From NCBI GenBank assembly GCA_019096155.1, contig JAHCVI010000003.1, positions 1,736,001 through 1,800,000 on the forward strand: a stretch of 64,000 nucleotides of DNA, read 5' to 3'. This DNA is from Staphylotrichum longicolle. Taxonomy: Eukaryota; Ascomycota; Sordariomycetes; Sordariales; Chaetomiaceae. The notes beneath the pieces are model-generated. The model made no database searches. It was not told the origin of the DNA and was given only the letters and a program-made list of their open reading frames with translations. The position numbers were made by a program, and so were the translations under genes. Position 1 is the stretch's first letter; each line of letters starts with the position of its first letter. This document shows positions 10,851 to 22,722 of the stretch, piece after piece.

Positions 10851-11492
10851 ATGGCACCCAAAACATACGACTCCTCCCTCCCTCCCATCCCATCAACCGA
10901 CTTCGACCCAGGCCTGCCCCAATCCCATTCCTCCCACAACTCAGAGCCAGACTGCCCCTTCTGCCACATCTCCGCCGTCTACCCGCCCTATAACCCAGCC
11001 GACCCACCCCCATCTACCTCGCCCGTCCTCAACCCGGAACTCACCTCCCCGCAGCCGTCCACCTTCATCATCCTGTCCACCCCGCACCTCGTCGCCTTCC
11101 TCGACATCATGCCCCTCTCCATCGGCCACATCCTGCTGTGCCCGCGCCCCCACCGGCCCAAGCTCACCGACGTCTCGCCCGCCGAGTCGGCCGAGCTGGG
11201 CCGCTACCTGCGCATCCTGTCCGCCGCCGTCGTGCGCGCTACGGGCGTCGGCGACTGGAACGTCGTGCAGAACAACGGCGCCGCGGCCGCGCAGGTCGTG
11301 CCGCACATGCACTTCCACGTGATTCCCCGGCCCGAGCTGAGGGATAAGCGAAGCGAGAGGTTCACGGCGACCATGTTTGGGCGCGGCCAGAGGGATGATT
11401 TGGACGAGGAGGAGGCGGCCGGGTTGGCGGAGCGGGTGAGGAGGGCGGTGGCGGAGGTTGTGAGGGAGGATGAGGGGAAGCCGAAGCTGTGA
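10851..11492 (+). CDS. HIT-family nucleotide hydrolase
   Basis: Histidine-triad protein, probably hydrolysing AMP-linked or dinucleoside substrates (Hint/Fhit/HNT-like) in the cytosol or nucleus. A single exon codes for 213 residues from ATG at 10851. A CPFCHISAVYP zinc/CxxC motif lies near residue 35. Next comes the HIT core: FIILSTPHLVAFLDIMPLS, GHILLCPRPHRPKLTDV, GVGDWNVVQNNGAAAAQVVP and the triad HMHFHVIPRP at about residues 152-161. The C-terminus is acidic (DDLDEEEAAGLAERVRRAV). A Ser/Pro-rich insert between the CxxC motif and the first strand makes it longer than simple Hint proteins. The gene is convergent with the aldo/keto reductase, with 194 bases between stop codons. The exact subfamily is not decided. 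Confidence 0.88.
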   Translation: MAPKTYDSSLPPIPSTDFDPGLPQSHSSHNSEPDCPFCHISAVYPPYNPADPPPSTSPVLNPELTSPQPSTFIILSTPHLVAFLDIMPLSIGHILLCPRPHRPKLTDVSPAESAELGRYLRILSAAVVRATGVGDWNVVQNNGAAAAQVVPHMHFHVIPRPELRDKRSERFTATMFGRGQRDDLDEEEAAGLAERVRRAVAEVVREDEGKPKL

Positions 11493-11686
11493 AGGGGGGG
11501 GCCGGTTGTTGGGTAGTTACTTCTTGGATAGGGGATTTCAGCGGTGTGTTTCGGCTGCAGGTGGAAAGAGAAAGGTGGTGGGGATGGCGCCTACGAGGCA
11601 GGCAGTCACGGAGTGCGATGTAAGTGTTGAGCAGCCAGTTATTATCCTGTCGTTTTGTGGACGTTCTAACTATTGCAGCAGCCCAA

Positions 11687-12696
11687 TTATTCGTCATCCC
11701 CAAAGAACACCTTCACCGGCAGCCACGAGTCGCCGCAAACCTTGAACCGGTCCTTGACGCCGTCAATCTTGGCCACCTCCTCATCCGTCAGATCCCAGCC
11801 GTCGAGCTCAAAGTTCGCCTTCACGCGGTCGGGGTTGACGCTCTTGGGCAGCACGCTCCATCCCTTCTTGATGCCCCACAGCAGGATGACCTGCGCGATG
11901 CTGCGGCCCTTGGCCTCTGCGATGGACTTGAGCGTCTCGTTGCTGTACAGCGGCGAGTTGCTGCTGCCGAGGGGCGAGTAACCCGAGCAGTGAATGCCCT
12001 TGGAGGCGCAGTAGGCGACCAGCTTCGGCGACGGGTTCCCTGGGTGAAGCTCGATCTGGTTTACAGCCGGGACGATCTACGGCCGGTCAGCGCTTTTCAG
12101 CCTGGTGATGGTATCGAGTCAAAACACACCTTGCAGCTCGGATCATTGAGCAACCGCTCCAGGTTCTTGATCCCAAAGTTGCTCACGCCAATATTCTTCA
12201 CCTTGCCCGTCCCCACCAGCTTCTGCATCTCGCGCCACGTATCCACAAAGTCCCAGTCCGGGTAGTGCTTCTTCAGGTCGTCGGGATCCGTGCTGGACGG
12301 CCAGTGCATCAGGTACAGGTCCACGTACTCGGTGCCCAGGTTCTCGAGCGACCGCTCAATGCCCTCGGCCACCCGCTTGTGCCACGGGTTGTCCAGCTTG
12401 GTGGTCAGCCAGATCTCCTCGCGGGGCACGCCCGACGCCTTGATGCCCTCGCCCACCTCCTTCTCGTTGCCGTAGGCGAAGGCGGTGTCGATGTGCCGGT
12501 AACCGCCGCGCAGGGCCGACTCGACGGCCTTGCCCACTTCGCCGGGCTGGGACTGCCATGTGCCCAGCCCGATGGCGGGGATGGAGTCGCCCGTGTTGAG
12601 CTTGAAGGTCTTGCTGAGGGGGTTTGTGAGCACATGAGTGGGCTATGAAGAGAGCCATGTGGGGTCCGCTTACGAGGTAGTCTTAGTGTCGGCCAT
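11687..12696 (-). CDS. Aldo/keto reductase
   Basis: NADPH-dependent aldo/keto reductase (AKR superfamily, glycerol/aldose-reductase-like). Three exons, 12696-12674, 12613-12130 and 12076-11687, code for 298 residues. The first coding exon is only 23 bases (MADTKTTS); joining it gives the family start KTFKLNTGDSIPAIGLGTWQ. The catalytic tetrad is visible: Asp and Tyr in DTAFAYGNEKEVG, Lys in IWLTTKLDN, and His in VDLYLMHWP. Further motifs are GVSNFGIKNLERLL, VNQIELHPGNPSPKL, GYSPLGSSNSPL and the cofactor motif VLPKSVNPDRVKANF. The C-terminus is FFGDDE. Introns are 60 and 53 bases. An ATG inside intron 1 opens the same frame, but skipping the intron gives a worse N-terminus. The substrate cannot be told from sequence. 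Confidence 0.92.
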
Positions 12697-13508
12697 CTTG
12701 TCTTTTGAGTTGGGGATTCTTGTTGTGATATGTCCTGTCCAGCTCGATGTAGATGGGGACGAAGGCACCTTTAATCCCAAGTGGACAACCCACAGACAGG
12801 CCCTCTGACCTTCGAACTTCTTCTATCAAACCAGACCTTATGACGTTATCGTGCCCACCCCGCGCAGCGTGCCTCAATGTCTTGCAGGAGCAGAACCCAC
12901 TTGGTTTCATGTTCGAGCGGGGCTGCTGCAGGTTGGCACTCATAGCCGCGCCAGTCTCGTTGCTCCTGGGGACGCAATGCCTGAATAAGCTATGGGCTGG
13001 CATTGGGACCGGGCGCAGAACGCCGAGCGGAAGGGGCGGCATCGCGGTCCGATTGTGACACAGTGGGGAGCGTGGAAAGAACATGAGCTGCAAAATCCAC
13101 CAATGCAGGCTGCGTTGCTACTGCAATGCTGGCCGGATGACTCAAGAAAGGCTATGTTTGAAGTCTCGAGAAGGAGTTGCGTTTGTCCAGAGACACCTCG
13201 TAAAAAGTAAACAATCACCCCTGAGACACGGGTTGACATTAATTGCCCACCGGATTCCAACAGCTACAAGGCCAACAACACAAGCACTCACTCAGATTGG
13301 CGCGCTTGACTCCAGCAGAACGGTATCGTTCCCATCGGCAGCCCCAATCAACAAACTTCTTAACTCGCAAGACCACCAATTATACAGACTCGCTTCCACA
13401 TGGCTGGCTTCTAACTGCGGAACAACAAAACAGACCCCTGGTGTCCTACACTTCCATTACCTCCCCTTTTGCATGGCCACTCCATTGGAGGAAACAGTTA
13501 AAAAAAAA
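12697..13508. other. Intergenic, aldo/keto reductase promoter and ChAPs 3' flank
   Basis: 812 bases with no supportable gene. Open frames on the plus strand run through it but show no recognisable protein and overlap ChAPs antisense. Confidence 0.5.
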
Positions 13509-15958
13509 CTAGCCATCGGTCCCGCTGCTCCTAAACGTCGCGCAAAGCGCCGCATAATGATGTGTCAAGTCCAGCACGTTCTGCGGCAAGTTCGTCGCCT
13601 GGATGATGCTCCTGACCTTGACGGCGCCCTCCTCCTCAATCAGCATGCGCACGGTGTGCAGCAGCTCGGGCGAGAACTCGCTGTACCAGCGGTACTGCCA
13701 GGTGACGAGGCGGATGGTGGCGCCGACCGTGTCGCGCGTGTTGCCCTTGGTCTTCTCAAACACCTTGAGGATGCCCGCGAGCGCCTTGGGGCTGAAGCGC
13801 TGGCCCAGGCAGGCGCGGTAGGCCTCAACAGCCTCGTCGACATGCTGCAGTCGCTCGGCAAGCGAGCCGAGAATCTCCCACTCCTCGGCCGACTTCTTGT
13901 ACTGCATGCTCTGCGCGCGGTACTGGGCCATTTGCGTGCGCCAGATGGTGTAGACGCGCAGGTCCTCGTAGAGCACCATGAAGAGGCTATCGAGCCAGCG
14001 CTCGCAGAGCCGCTTGTTGTTGAGGCGCGAGTAGTGGTCTTCCTTGGAGCCCTGACGAAGGTCGTTAGCAATTGGATATGGGGGAGGAGATGGTAAAGTG
14101 GCTTACGCTGTCGTCGCCCTTCTTGACCAGGTCAGGGTCGACGGCACTGGAAGGCCGCTCGATGTTCTCGGCACCGCCGTTGGGTGCGAGCGTCTGCCCA
14201 GCGGGCTCGCCCTCTGCGTCTTTCTCCTCCTCGCCCTCCTCCTTCTCCTCGTCCTTCTCCTTCTCGTCAGCCTCCTTCTCCACGTCTTGGGCCGCATCAT
14301 CCTTCTCTTCCTCCTCCCCAGCTTCCGAAGGACCACCGTTAGTGGTCGGATCTGGCGTTCCCCGGAGCGCATCAGTGCTGGCGTTACGATTCTTCGGGTA
14401 ACTCGATGAATCCTGCTTTTCACGGTACTCGTCTTCCATGACAAAGACGTTGCTCCGGATCTTGAGGAGCTGGTCCCAACCGATCTTGGCCGTCATTTCA
14501 GTCAGAATGCTGTATGCATGCTTAAACGTTCCCCGGTAAGCCGCCGCGCGGAGGTTCAGAAGACTTGGGTCGACCTGCTCGGAATACCGCGACTCGGGCT
14601 CGCTGTCAATCTCGTCCAGCCGCGTCTCGGGAAGCGTAGGGAGAAGGATATCTCTTGGCTCCGGCATGACCGGTGAGTCTTTATCCTGATAAGTGAACAT
14701 GGGACAAGAGTTGAGGGTGGTGAGGGCATTCTCCCAGTCCTCCATGGCCACGTATACCTCAGCTAGCCGGGCCCATGTGCCAAACTCGCTGGGAGCGGCG
14801 ATGGTGCTGCGGTCCGCACAGCCGAGGGCCATCTGGAGTCTTTCGTCTTTCTGGTCAGGAGCCAAGGCACTCTCGGCCTTCTTGAGCAGAAACTCGGCTT
14901 GCGTGTCGAGCATAACGTAGTCCATTGGAGATTGTTTGAGAGCCTCGTGGAGAATACGTATCCCCTGCACCTCCTCGTTGCCCATGAACAGAACCCTTGC
15001 GAGCAAGGATGCCACCTCGACGTTCTGTGCCCGCAGCTTCTCGAAGAGATTAATTCCGGAGGCATATCGACCAGTGGTTTGGAAGTACTTCAGGAGACCG
15101 GCCGTGAGATGGTTCGAGACAGCGTTCGGTACCTGCACAACGGAGTCCGATCCCAATTGCCATCCTGTGTGGTGGTCAGTTGTGCTCAACCCTCAGAGTC
15201 CGTGGCGGCAATGCCTTACCCCTGAAAAACAGCTGTTCGGCCGCGCTGAGAAAGCGATGCTCGGTCTCGGTATTGGTCACGGGGTTGAACCGCCTGACAC
15301 CAATGATCTTCCTAATGGTGTCTCCGGTCCCGTCGTCGGCATACGAGTATGCGCGCAGCACGCTACACAGATATGTCTCGAGCCAAAGTTCGTCGGTCGC
15401 TTTCCGCTTCTCGCCTCGCTCGTCGATGCAGTAGCTCTCCACGGACCCAGGGAAGGGCGCATGCACGCGCATGTCGACTCGGGAGAAGGCATTGTAGCAG
15501 CTGGAGGCAGGTTAACTGTCTGAGGCGGCGCAGTCGAGGGCGAACATTCGTACCAGTAGGTGCCCTCCAGCGTCTTGCTTGTGGCGGATGGGCCGAACTC
15601 CTTGTAAGCAAGCGTGTTGATGTAGGCAGCGAGGCTCGCAGACGACGAGGCATCCACGCCGGTGACATGGTGGTAGACGCCTGTCTGGACATTCCCGAGT
15701 TAGCGTCTTTTGTATGAGAGAGGGGGTTGCACAGGACACCAACTTGTTTCCCGCCACTCCTCAAGGGCAATTTGACCAAGTGCACGAGGTCAGGAGGGCC
15801 GAGCTCGCGCAAGGAGACCAGTGACTCGGTGCGGGCGTCAATTGCCTCGTGGAGCACCTCCTCCGTCAGCCTGCAGAAAGATACACCAAATCAGTTTCAA
15901 TGCGCCCTGCGCAGACAGTGGCAGGAAGCACGGACTCGGGCACAGCTGGCGCAACCAT
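13509..15958 (-). CDS. BUD7: ChAPs-family exomer component (Bud7/Bch1-like)
   Basis: Chs5-Arf1-binding protein of the exomer coat, which exports cargo such as chitin synthase from the trans-Golgi. Exons that splice cleanly are 15870-15740, 15680-15554, 15500-15220, 15164-14107 and 14051-13509. Key segments: LRELGPPDLVHLVKLPLRSG, VYHHVTGVDASSSASLAAYI, NAFSRVDMRVHAPFPGSVES, WLETYLCSVLRAYSYADDG. TPR-like repeats follow (FQTTGRYASGINLFEKLRAQ, LARVLFMGNEEVQGIRIL). An acidic Glu/Lys-rich insert (about 14200-14330) separates these from the C-terminal RWLDSLFMVLYEDLRVYTIW block. The start is uncertain. ATG at 15958 gives MVAPAVPESVLPAT, which resembles family N-termini, but every GT donor after it leaves the wrong phase for the first solid exon (LTEEVLHEAID). 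Confidence 0.88.
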
Positions 15959-16507
15959 GGCGACAGACGAGCGACGGCGATGTTGCACGGCGATGTGTTG
16001 GCAGAAAGCCCGGAACGGTCAGGGCGGGGAGCTTCGAATCGATCACAGTATGCGCATGCAGGATAGCGATCCCGGGGCGCGTTCGGCGGGGTTGGTGTCT
16101 GGACGGGCTCGAGTCCCTGTCCTCGAAGTCTTGGGGATGGTTTTGGCTGGTTTGCCTTGCCTGGCTTGTCTGGGCGGGCAGCTCTCCCAAGCTTTCCAAG
16201 TTGCTTTGTTGCAAACACGCCGATTGTGCTTGGCACTTCCCATCCATGGCAAAATGGGGTCCCAAAGCAGGTGCCTGAAAGAGGGTCCTGAAGGAGCTCG
16301 GGCCACCGCCTTCACTTAATGCAACGCCCTGTCGGGGCTTGGCAGTCGCGTCTTCCCGCGCCTGCTCGTGCAAGGACCTGCATCTTTGGGGACCTGGAGG
16401 GAAACGGGAGTTGCAGCAGTCCGATTTCCAGCATTGCGACTGTCTGATCCCAATTCTTTACCTCCACCAGAACCTGATTTTATGATACCCCGGAATCTTG
16501 CGACAAG
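15959..16507. other. Divergent promoter region, ChAPs / HIR3
   Basis: About 550 bases between the probable ChAPs start and the HIR3 start. Minus-strand frames cross it but do not join the ChAPs exons in phase. No TATA box recognised. Confidence 0.45.
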
Positions 16508-19500
16508 ATGGTATGAGCTTGATTGCCCTGACTGCGCATCGTCATCGCTAACACATTCCCTTCCCAGGCCGCCTTCTCGGCCATCAACGTCGAACCTGAA
16601 GAGAACCTCGACGAAGAGATCGATACCACAAAGGATCTCCAGGTGCGTTGCGACCTCGACTTGATGGTGTTCTTGGCGGCTCCTAATTTGGTTATTCAGG
16701 TTGAGGATGCCCTGAAACTCTTCCAGAATGCCCTCAAACTCCATGCGCAAGGGCCGCAGTTCTTCGACCAGGCTTCCGACGCCTACAACGTTCTGTTCGA
16801 ATCCGAAATCTTCAAATACCCCGAAAGCAAAACCGACTACGAACGCATTGAAGCAGGACAGGATGGGTCCCTCGCTGTTGAGCCCGCTTTTGCCCAAGGC
16901 CTCCCGCTGGTCGGTGCAGACGTCGATGGCATCGGCAGCAGTCTTCCCCAGGCGCTCTACCTTTCATACAAAAACCACGGCCAGTTCGTTATCGACCGAA
17001 TTAAGCATAAGGCCCGCAGCACTTCGACGAAGAAAGGGGCTCTTCTGGACGACCCCGCGGTACGGGACGATGCGCAGAGGGCATTGAACGATTTTTGCGT
17101 GGCCCTGGATCGAGATCCGTCAGACGCCGAGCTCTGGAGGAAAGCCGCCCGCGTCGCCGCATTTCTCAGAAGTGCCCGGATCAACCGTTATAGTCTGGAA
17201 GCCGCCATTGAGTTGGACGATGACCCGGCTGTCGACGAAGTCGAGCCCCCATCGCTGGCCGAGGGCTTTGCGGGGGAGCAACTCAAGCAACAGCTTCAGG
17301 TTCTGGGCGACGAAATGGCACTGAGCCATCCAATCATGAAACCCTTTGTGAATCGAGAGATGCCGTCATATCTGGCTCGGTTCATGGATCCAATGCCATT
17401 CCTGCCGAATCCCACCAAGGTCTTGTCGACACGGAGCGCACCACGAGGACCGGTCGAGGTCCCGCGTCTACCCCTCTCGATATCGAATTTATCCTGGGCC
17501 GAGTTGGGCGCTGCCATCGTAACCTTTGTCACCGAGCAAGGCCTGCCGGGGCAAGCTGTTTCGATCAAGGCACCCGATACACACGAAGAGGAAGACGTTC
17601 GGATGGAGGTTGACATGCAATTGCAGCCTTTGGAGTCATCTCCTCCGTCAGATCAGCCATTCGAGGCGCCATCAGTGAAACCAGAAGAAGTAGGTGCCGA
17701 GCAGCCCGACGGTGACGGCATGGCGGAGGGTTCAAAACCAACAGTAGCCGAGTCGGCTCACCCTGATGAGCAACCCCCAAAGGACCGGAGCACTTCAATG
17801 TCGACGCGGAAACGTTCACAGTCTGCAGCAGGCATTCCTGACAACCAGGATGACGAAACTGCGGACTTGAAGCGAAGCAAGCGGACCAGACGCCGAGATA
17901 CGGCTGTGGAAGAGGTGATGGATTCTGCCACATTCCTCTCTAGTCAACTTCAGCCCTTGCAAGCCGCCGACCAAAACTTATTCCAGACGACGAAGAACCT
18001 TTTGGAGAACCTCGGCGTGACGGATCAAGTCACCCTCGGGAGGATTGCCGAAGTTCTCGACTCTTGTGCCTCGGATGACCGGACAAACAAGGTCCAAAAT
18101 CAAGCCACGGTGGATCTACGCGACTCCATCACACACTTTGATGAAGATGTAGGAGCAGTCTTGCTGAACAGAAGAGAGCTCCCTCAGCTGAGCCTTTCCG
18201 CCTTTCTTGAACACGCAAAATCGGGATCGCAGCGGGCCCAGGAAGCACCTGCCTTCGACGATTCCCGTGGTTTGAGAGATTTTGTGGACAGCATCAACCA
18301 AGGTTGGAGCACCATACACGACATTGCTTATGGTTATGTCAAGGCCGTGGCCAAGTCCTACACCGAATGCAAATGGTCAGACCAGCTGAAGACGGCTTTG
18401 GGGGACGTTCTCACTCAGCTGGAGGGCCCCATCTACGACAAGTTTTCCCATGACCTGGAAGTCTGCCAAAAAGATGCATCAGCATTCTCCGAGCTCGCAG
18501 ACCTCGCACAAATGCTTTTAGAGCTTTACCTTGACGTCTGTGACACCACCCTGGACCCAAACAGCACCGCAGATCAGGGCACCAGACTGGAGGCAAAAGG
18601 GCGGATGGATAGATGGATGGACATGGCCATTAACATCACCAGGTTGCGGGGCTCTGGCCCCGATGACAAACTTGCGCCCCGTTTCCTGTGGGCGGCGGTG
18701 TCGTCAACTCGAATGGCCCAAGGGACCCCACGCGACCATGTCCTAAACTGTTGGCACAGTTTGCGTGACTTCCTCGTCGAGCACGGCAGAGAGGAGATTG
18801 GCCTTCCCAACAACAGCGTCATGCCTGAGATATCCGCTGCGGCGGCGGAGCGCGAGATATCCAAGCTAACAACGATGGACTTTTTCTTGGGCCTGTTCCA
18901 AGAAGACACGGGCGACCCGGTGTCCGTGATCGAAAGCTTGGAACCGGTCCTCAACCCCGAAGGCGTCGTCATCAGTATCCCTCCTAGTTCCGAAGTCAAC
19001 GGAGTTAATGGGGACGCCAGCCACGCCAAGCAGCGCAAGCAGCCCATTACAGAATGTGCCAGCCAGGAGCTGATGGATCTTTGGAAGTTTCTCAAGAGCA
19101 GCAACACTGAGCTGCGGTTGCTCCTGTGGTCGAGGCTCGGCGAAGCTTACGGCAAGATCCAGTACACGACTAAGCAGTTTTCGTGCTTTCTTCGGAGTAT
19201 CGAAACTGTGGTGGCTGATCTGGAGAGCGACGACTTCACCCACGCCCCTGACGAGCCGAGGCGAAGCCAGTTCATGAGTCTGCTCAAAGCCCTGGATGAC
19301 CTCACGATCCAGTCTTTGCACCTAGCCTTGAACGACAACAGCTCGTTTGATGTCGTGGACGATGATCACCTGAGGTCGAGTATGTCTGCTCTTGCCAAGG
19401 TCAGCTGCATGTTGCATGTAGCATCCATGTACGAGACGAGACACGCATTGGGATGAAACCTGCGCCATCGAGCTCCTCTGCTCTCAGATCTTTTCTCGAC

Positions 19501-22500
19501 AAGCTGCAGGAGATGCAGGTACGGAACTGGTCGCTCCAGTACACCATGCTCAAGGTTGGGCTCAACCAACACCCCGACTTGTTCCCGAAACCTGAGAACG
19601 ATCTTGCCGACTATTTGGCTGCAGTGCACCAGGTGTTGGGCCTTCGGAAATGCTGCAAGTCCTCCAACAAGATCTTCCTCAAAATGATGCGTGTGGAGCT
19701 TCTTAAGCAGAAGAATATCGACAACTGGGAAGATTACCTCGGCCAGGTGCTTTACGACTTGCACGGGCTGAAGCTCGGCGTGGGGATCTGGGAGGTCCAG
19801 GACCACGGCTGCGAGCCCGAGAACCTCGAAAAGCGCCAGGCGCTACAGCTCGTCGAGAAGATCACAATGCTCGCCAACAGGATGTCGATGAAAGATCTGC
19901 TCAAGTCCGATCTCAAAACCACCATCGAGCGCATGCAGCAGGCGATAGGATCCGCCAAATCGAGTCCCCAGATGGCTCATAACCTTCGCAACTACTCCGA
20001 ATACCTCAAGGCGCCGATCCACCCATTGCATCTCTACCAGGCGCTCACCGGCAGCGTTGATTTAGACGCCGTCACCATCAACACCCCAGAGAGTGCCCCA
20101 GCCAAACAAGGGTGGTTCTTTCTGTTAGGCATGATCGCCCTGACCAAGTTCAAAGGCGTCGACCTGAACCGACGGCAGACGCCAGGGGCGACTGATGACC
20201 TGCGCATCGGCGCCACGTACTTGAGGCTGCAGCTTCAGTACACTCCCGACCGGTGGGATGCATGGTTCCGCCTGGCCGAATGTTTCGACTACGAACTGGA
20301 CGAGTCGGTTCTTTGGACTGCCGACAAGATGAACAAAGAACGTGCCGAGTTGGTCAAGTTCCAACGGAATGCCATTCACAGCTACATCATGGCGCTATCA
20401 CTCCTCTATGCATGGGCCTCGGACCCAGCCGTTCTCACGTCGTTGGAAGACGACGAGGAAGTACTGTTCGACATGTACCAGGAGTTCGGGATGCGGTTGT
20501 ACTCGTCCAGTCGTGAGCCGTTTGCCATGGAGCCGTTCCAGCATGCCGACCAGAAGCGATTTTTCATCGAAGCCGAAGGAGCAGGCACGTACAAGAAGAT
20601 TCTGCATATCGAAATGACCGACTATCAGGTTTGGAAGTTCGCCGCTCATTTGTTCCGAAAAGCGATGGTCGGCAAACCCAAGGACTGGAAGAATCCGTAC
20701 ATGGTGGCCAAGTGTCTCTGGAAGATGTATCAGAAACCTCCTGAGGAGCTGGATGAAAAGAACCGCCAGTATCAGCCGACCGTTAAGACGGTCATCCGCG
20801 CACTCGAGAAGACGGTCGAGGTGGTCTCCTCGCTGCCGAAGCCCCGGCACGGCCAGGATCCGATCTTGGAACCACACTACAAGATTCTGTCGGTTGTTGA
20901 CAAGCTTGTGAAGCGTGGCGACCTCGAGATCAAAGACGCGGCCGAGATACTACAGCGGCAACCGTACTCTCCAGACCGCGGGAAGTCAATCCCGGTTGAC
21001 ACTTCGGATGACTGGGAAGCGTACGTGATCCGGTACCTACGGTTCCTACGCGATAAGGACAAGTCCAACTGGCAGCACCGTCTAATCATTCGACACGCGA
21101 GGCTCCTGTACGATGTGGACGCTGATCCCACCAGCATGGGCAGTGACATCGCCGCCAAGGCGGCCTTCTTCATCTTGCGTGAGAGCATGTTCACCAAGAC
21201 CATGGTGATGAACGTGTGGAAGTGCGACGCCGAGCGGCCGGGCCGCCACCACTTTTATACGGAGCAATACATCCGGTACGTGGTCAAACTGCTGAGCGTG
21301 ATGAACGACCGGGTCAATCTTGAAGCCGTCCTGCGCCGCATCCGCAAAAAAGGCGCCGACTTCTACCACTTCAACGAACTCTGGCAGTTCTGCGTCCTCG
21401 CCTACGCCAAGCTGCTCCGCAAGACGTTCCAGATCCCCCAAACGGAAGAAGATGCTTTTAAAACCCTCACGCAAGAAGACTTTGACGTCGTCGGCGAAAA
21501 GATCACCGAGTGGGCCACCACGACCGCGGCAGAGGAAAACCCGGCGCTCAACGCGATGAAAGACGCGGTCGAGCTCAAGAAGCTCAATGCCAACCTCATG
21601 AAGGCGGGTCCCATCGACGACCTCATCACAGACTGCTACTCGGCCATCTACCTGCACGTCAAGCCCGACCTGCCCGGGCCGGAACCACACACCGCCCCGA
21701 CCCCGGACGCCCTCGCCAACCAGCCAGCCAAGATAGACGACCTCAAGTCCAAACTGCTCCACACCCTCGTCACCCGCGACAAGGAGAGCGCCAAAGAGCG
21801 CGACTCGTTGTCGGTCCTCGGCTCCCTGCGTGCGGGCTCCGAGCAGCCAGAGAAGTCCGAGAAACACTCGGTCGCAGGCGACGCTGCGCCCCGCAGGGTA
21901 GGCGGGATAAGACGCCCCAACATCCTACGCAAGGCGGAGCAAGCCGTGCAGGCCGTCTTACGGGCGGCCGAGGTGCCGCCGAGGTCGGCAGGGGGCAATG
22001 GGACGACAGCCGCGGCGGGGACAGGGGGGAAGACGAGGTCGAGGGTGGGGAGTGTGTCGAGCGCGAAGGCTGGCGGTGGCGGTGGTGGTAATGACCAGGC
22101 GAGAAGTGATGAGGAGGAGAGTAGCGAAGGGGAGGAGGAGGGTGGGGAGAATGGGGCGGGGCAGGAAGGGGATGGGGACGGGGACGAGGATGTGGAGATG
22201 AAGGATGTGGGCGGGGAGGAAGAAAGCAAGCGCAATGGGAAGGAGGGGAGCGAGGTGTCGAGCCCGCCGGGCAGCGTGCATGATTCGGCGGATGATGAGA
22301 GTGACTTGAGCGATGTACCGGCGGATTATGAGGACGATGCGCCACCTTCGCTGCTCTTTCCGAACCTAAGGAGGAGTGTGGATGCCGGGACGGCAAAGCA
22401 AGCGGAGGAGGACGGGGAGAGCACGGAGGAGGAGGAGGGAGAGGAGGAGGAGGAAGAGGAAGAGGAGAGTGACGGAGAAGAAGGGGAGGAAGTGGATGAG

Positions 22501-22722
22501 GGAGAGGAAGGAGCGGAGCATGAAGGGGAAGAGGATGAAGGGGCTGCGGAGGGGAGAGAGGGCGGGCCTGGGGAGAACGAGGAAGACGACGAGACTGAGG
22601 AAGAGCAGGAAGATGGGGAAGGCGAGGGACCGGGGATGGCAGCTGGGGTAGAAGGGGACGAAGATGCTACCGAGGAGGAGGAGGAAGAAGAGGAGGAGGA
22701 AGAAGAGGAGGAGGAGGTTTAA
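16508..22722 (+). CDS. HIR3: Histone transcription regulator 3 (HIR3/CABIN1 family)
   Basis: Large scaffold subunit of the HIR H3-H4 chaperone complex, acting in replication-independent nucleosome assembly and histone gene repression in the nucleus. Coding exons: 16508-16510 (the ATG alone), 16568-16642, 16700-19428 and 19488-22722 in the spliced reading, about 2013 residues. The start reads MAAFSAINVEPEENLDEEID, and VEDALKLFQNALKLHAQGPQ follows as the first TPR-like unit, with FKYPESKTDYERI after it. Further helical-repeat stretches include WDAWFRLAECFDYELDESVL and WKFAAHLFRKAMVGKPKDW. The last 200 residues are a highly acidic Glu/Gly-rich tail. At 19429-19487 the frame changes. Splicing that stretch restores phase, but it also reads as good coding sequence in the downstream frame (ETRIGMKPAPSSSS), so a single missing base near 19435 is the alternative. 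Confidence 0.92.

Noticed and set aside
22086..22720. Glu/Gly-rich repetitive DNA at the end of HIR3, at first suspected to be a satellite.
   Set aside because: It is in frame with HIR3 and matches the acidic tails common in this family, so it is coding low complexity.
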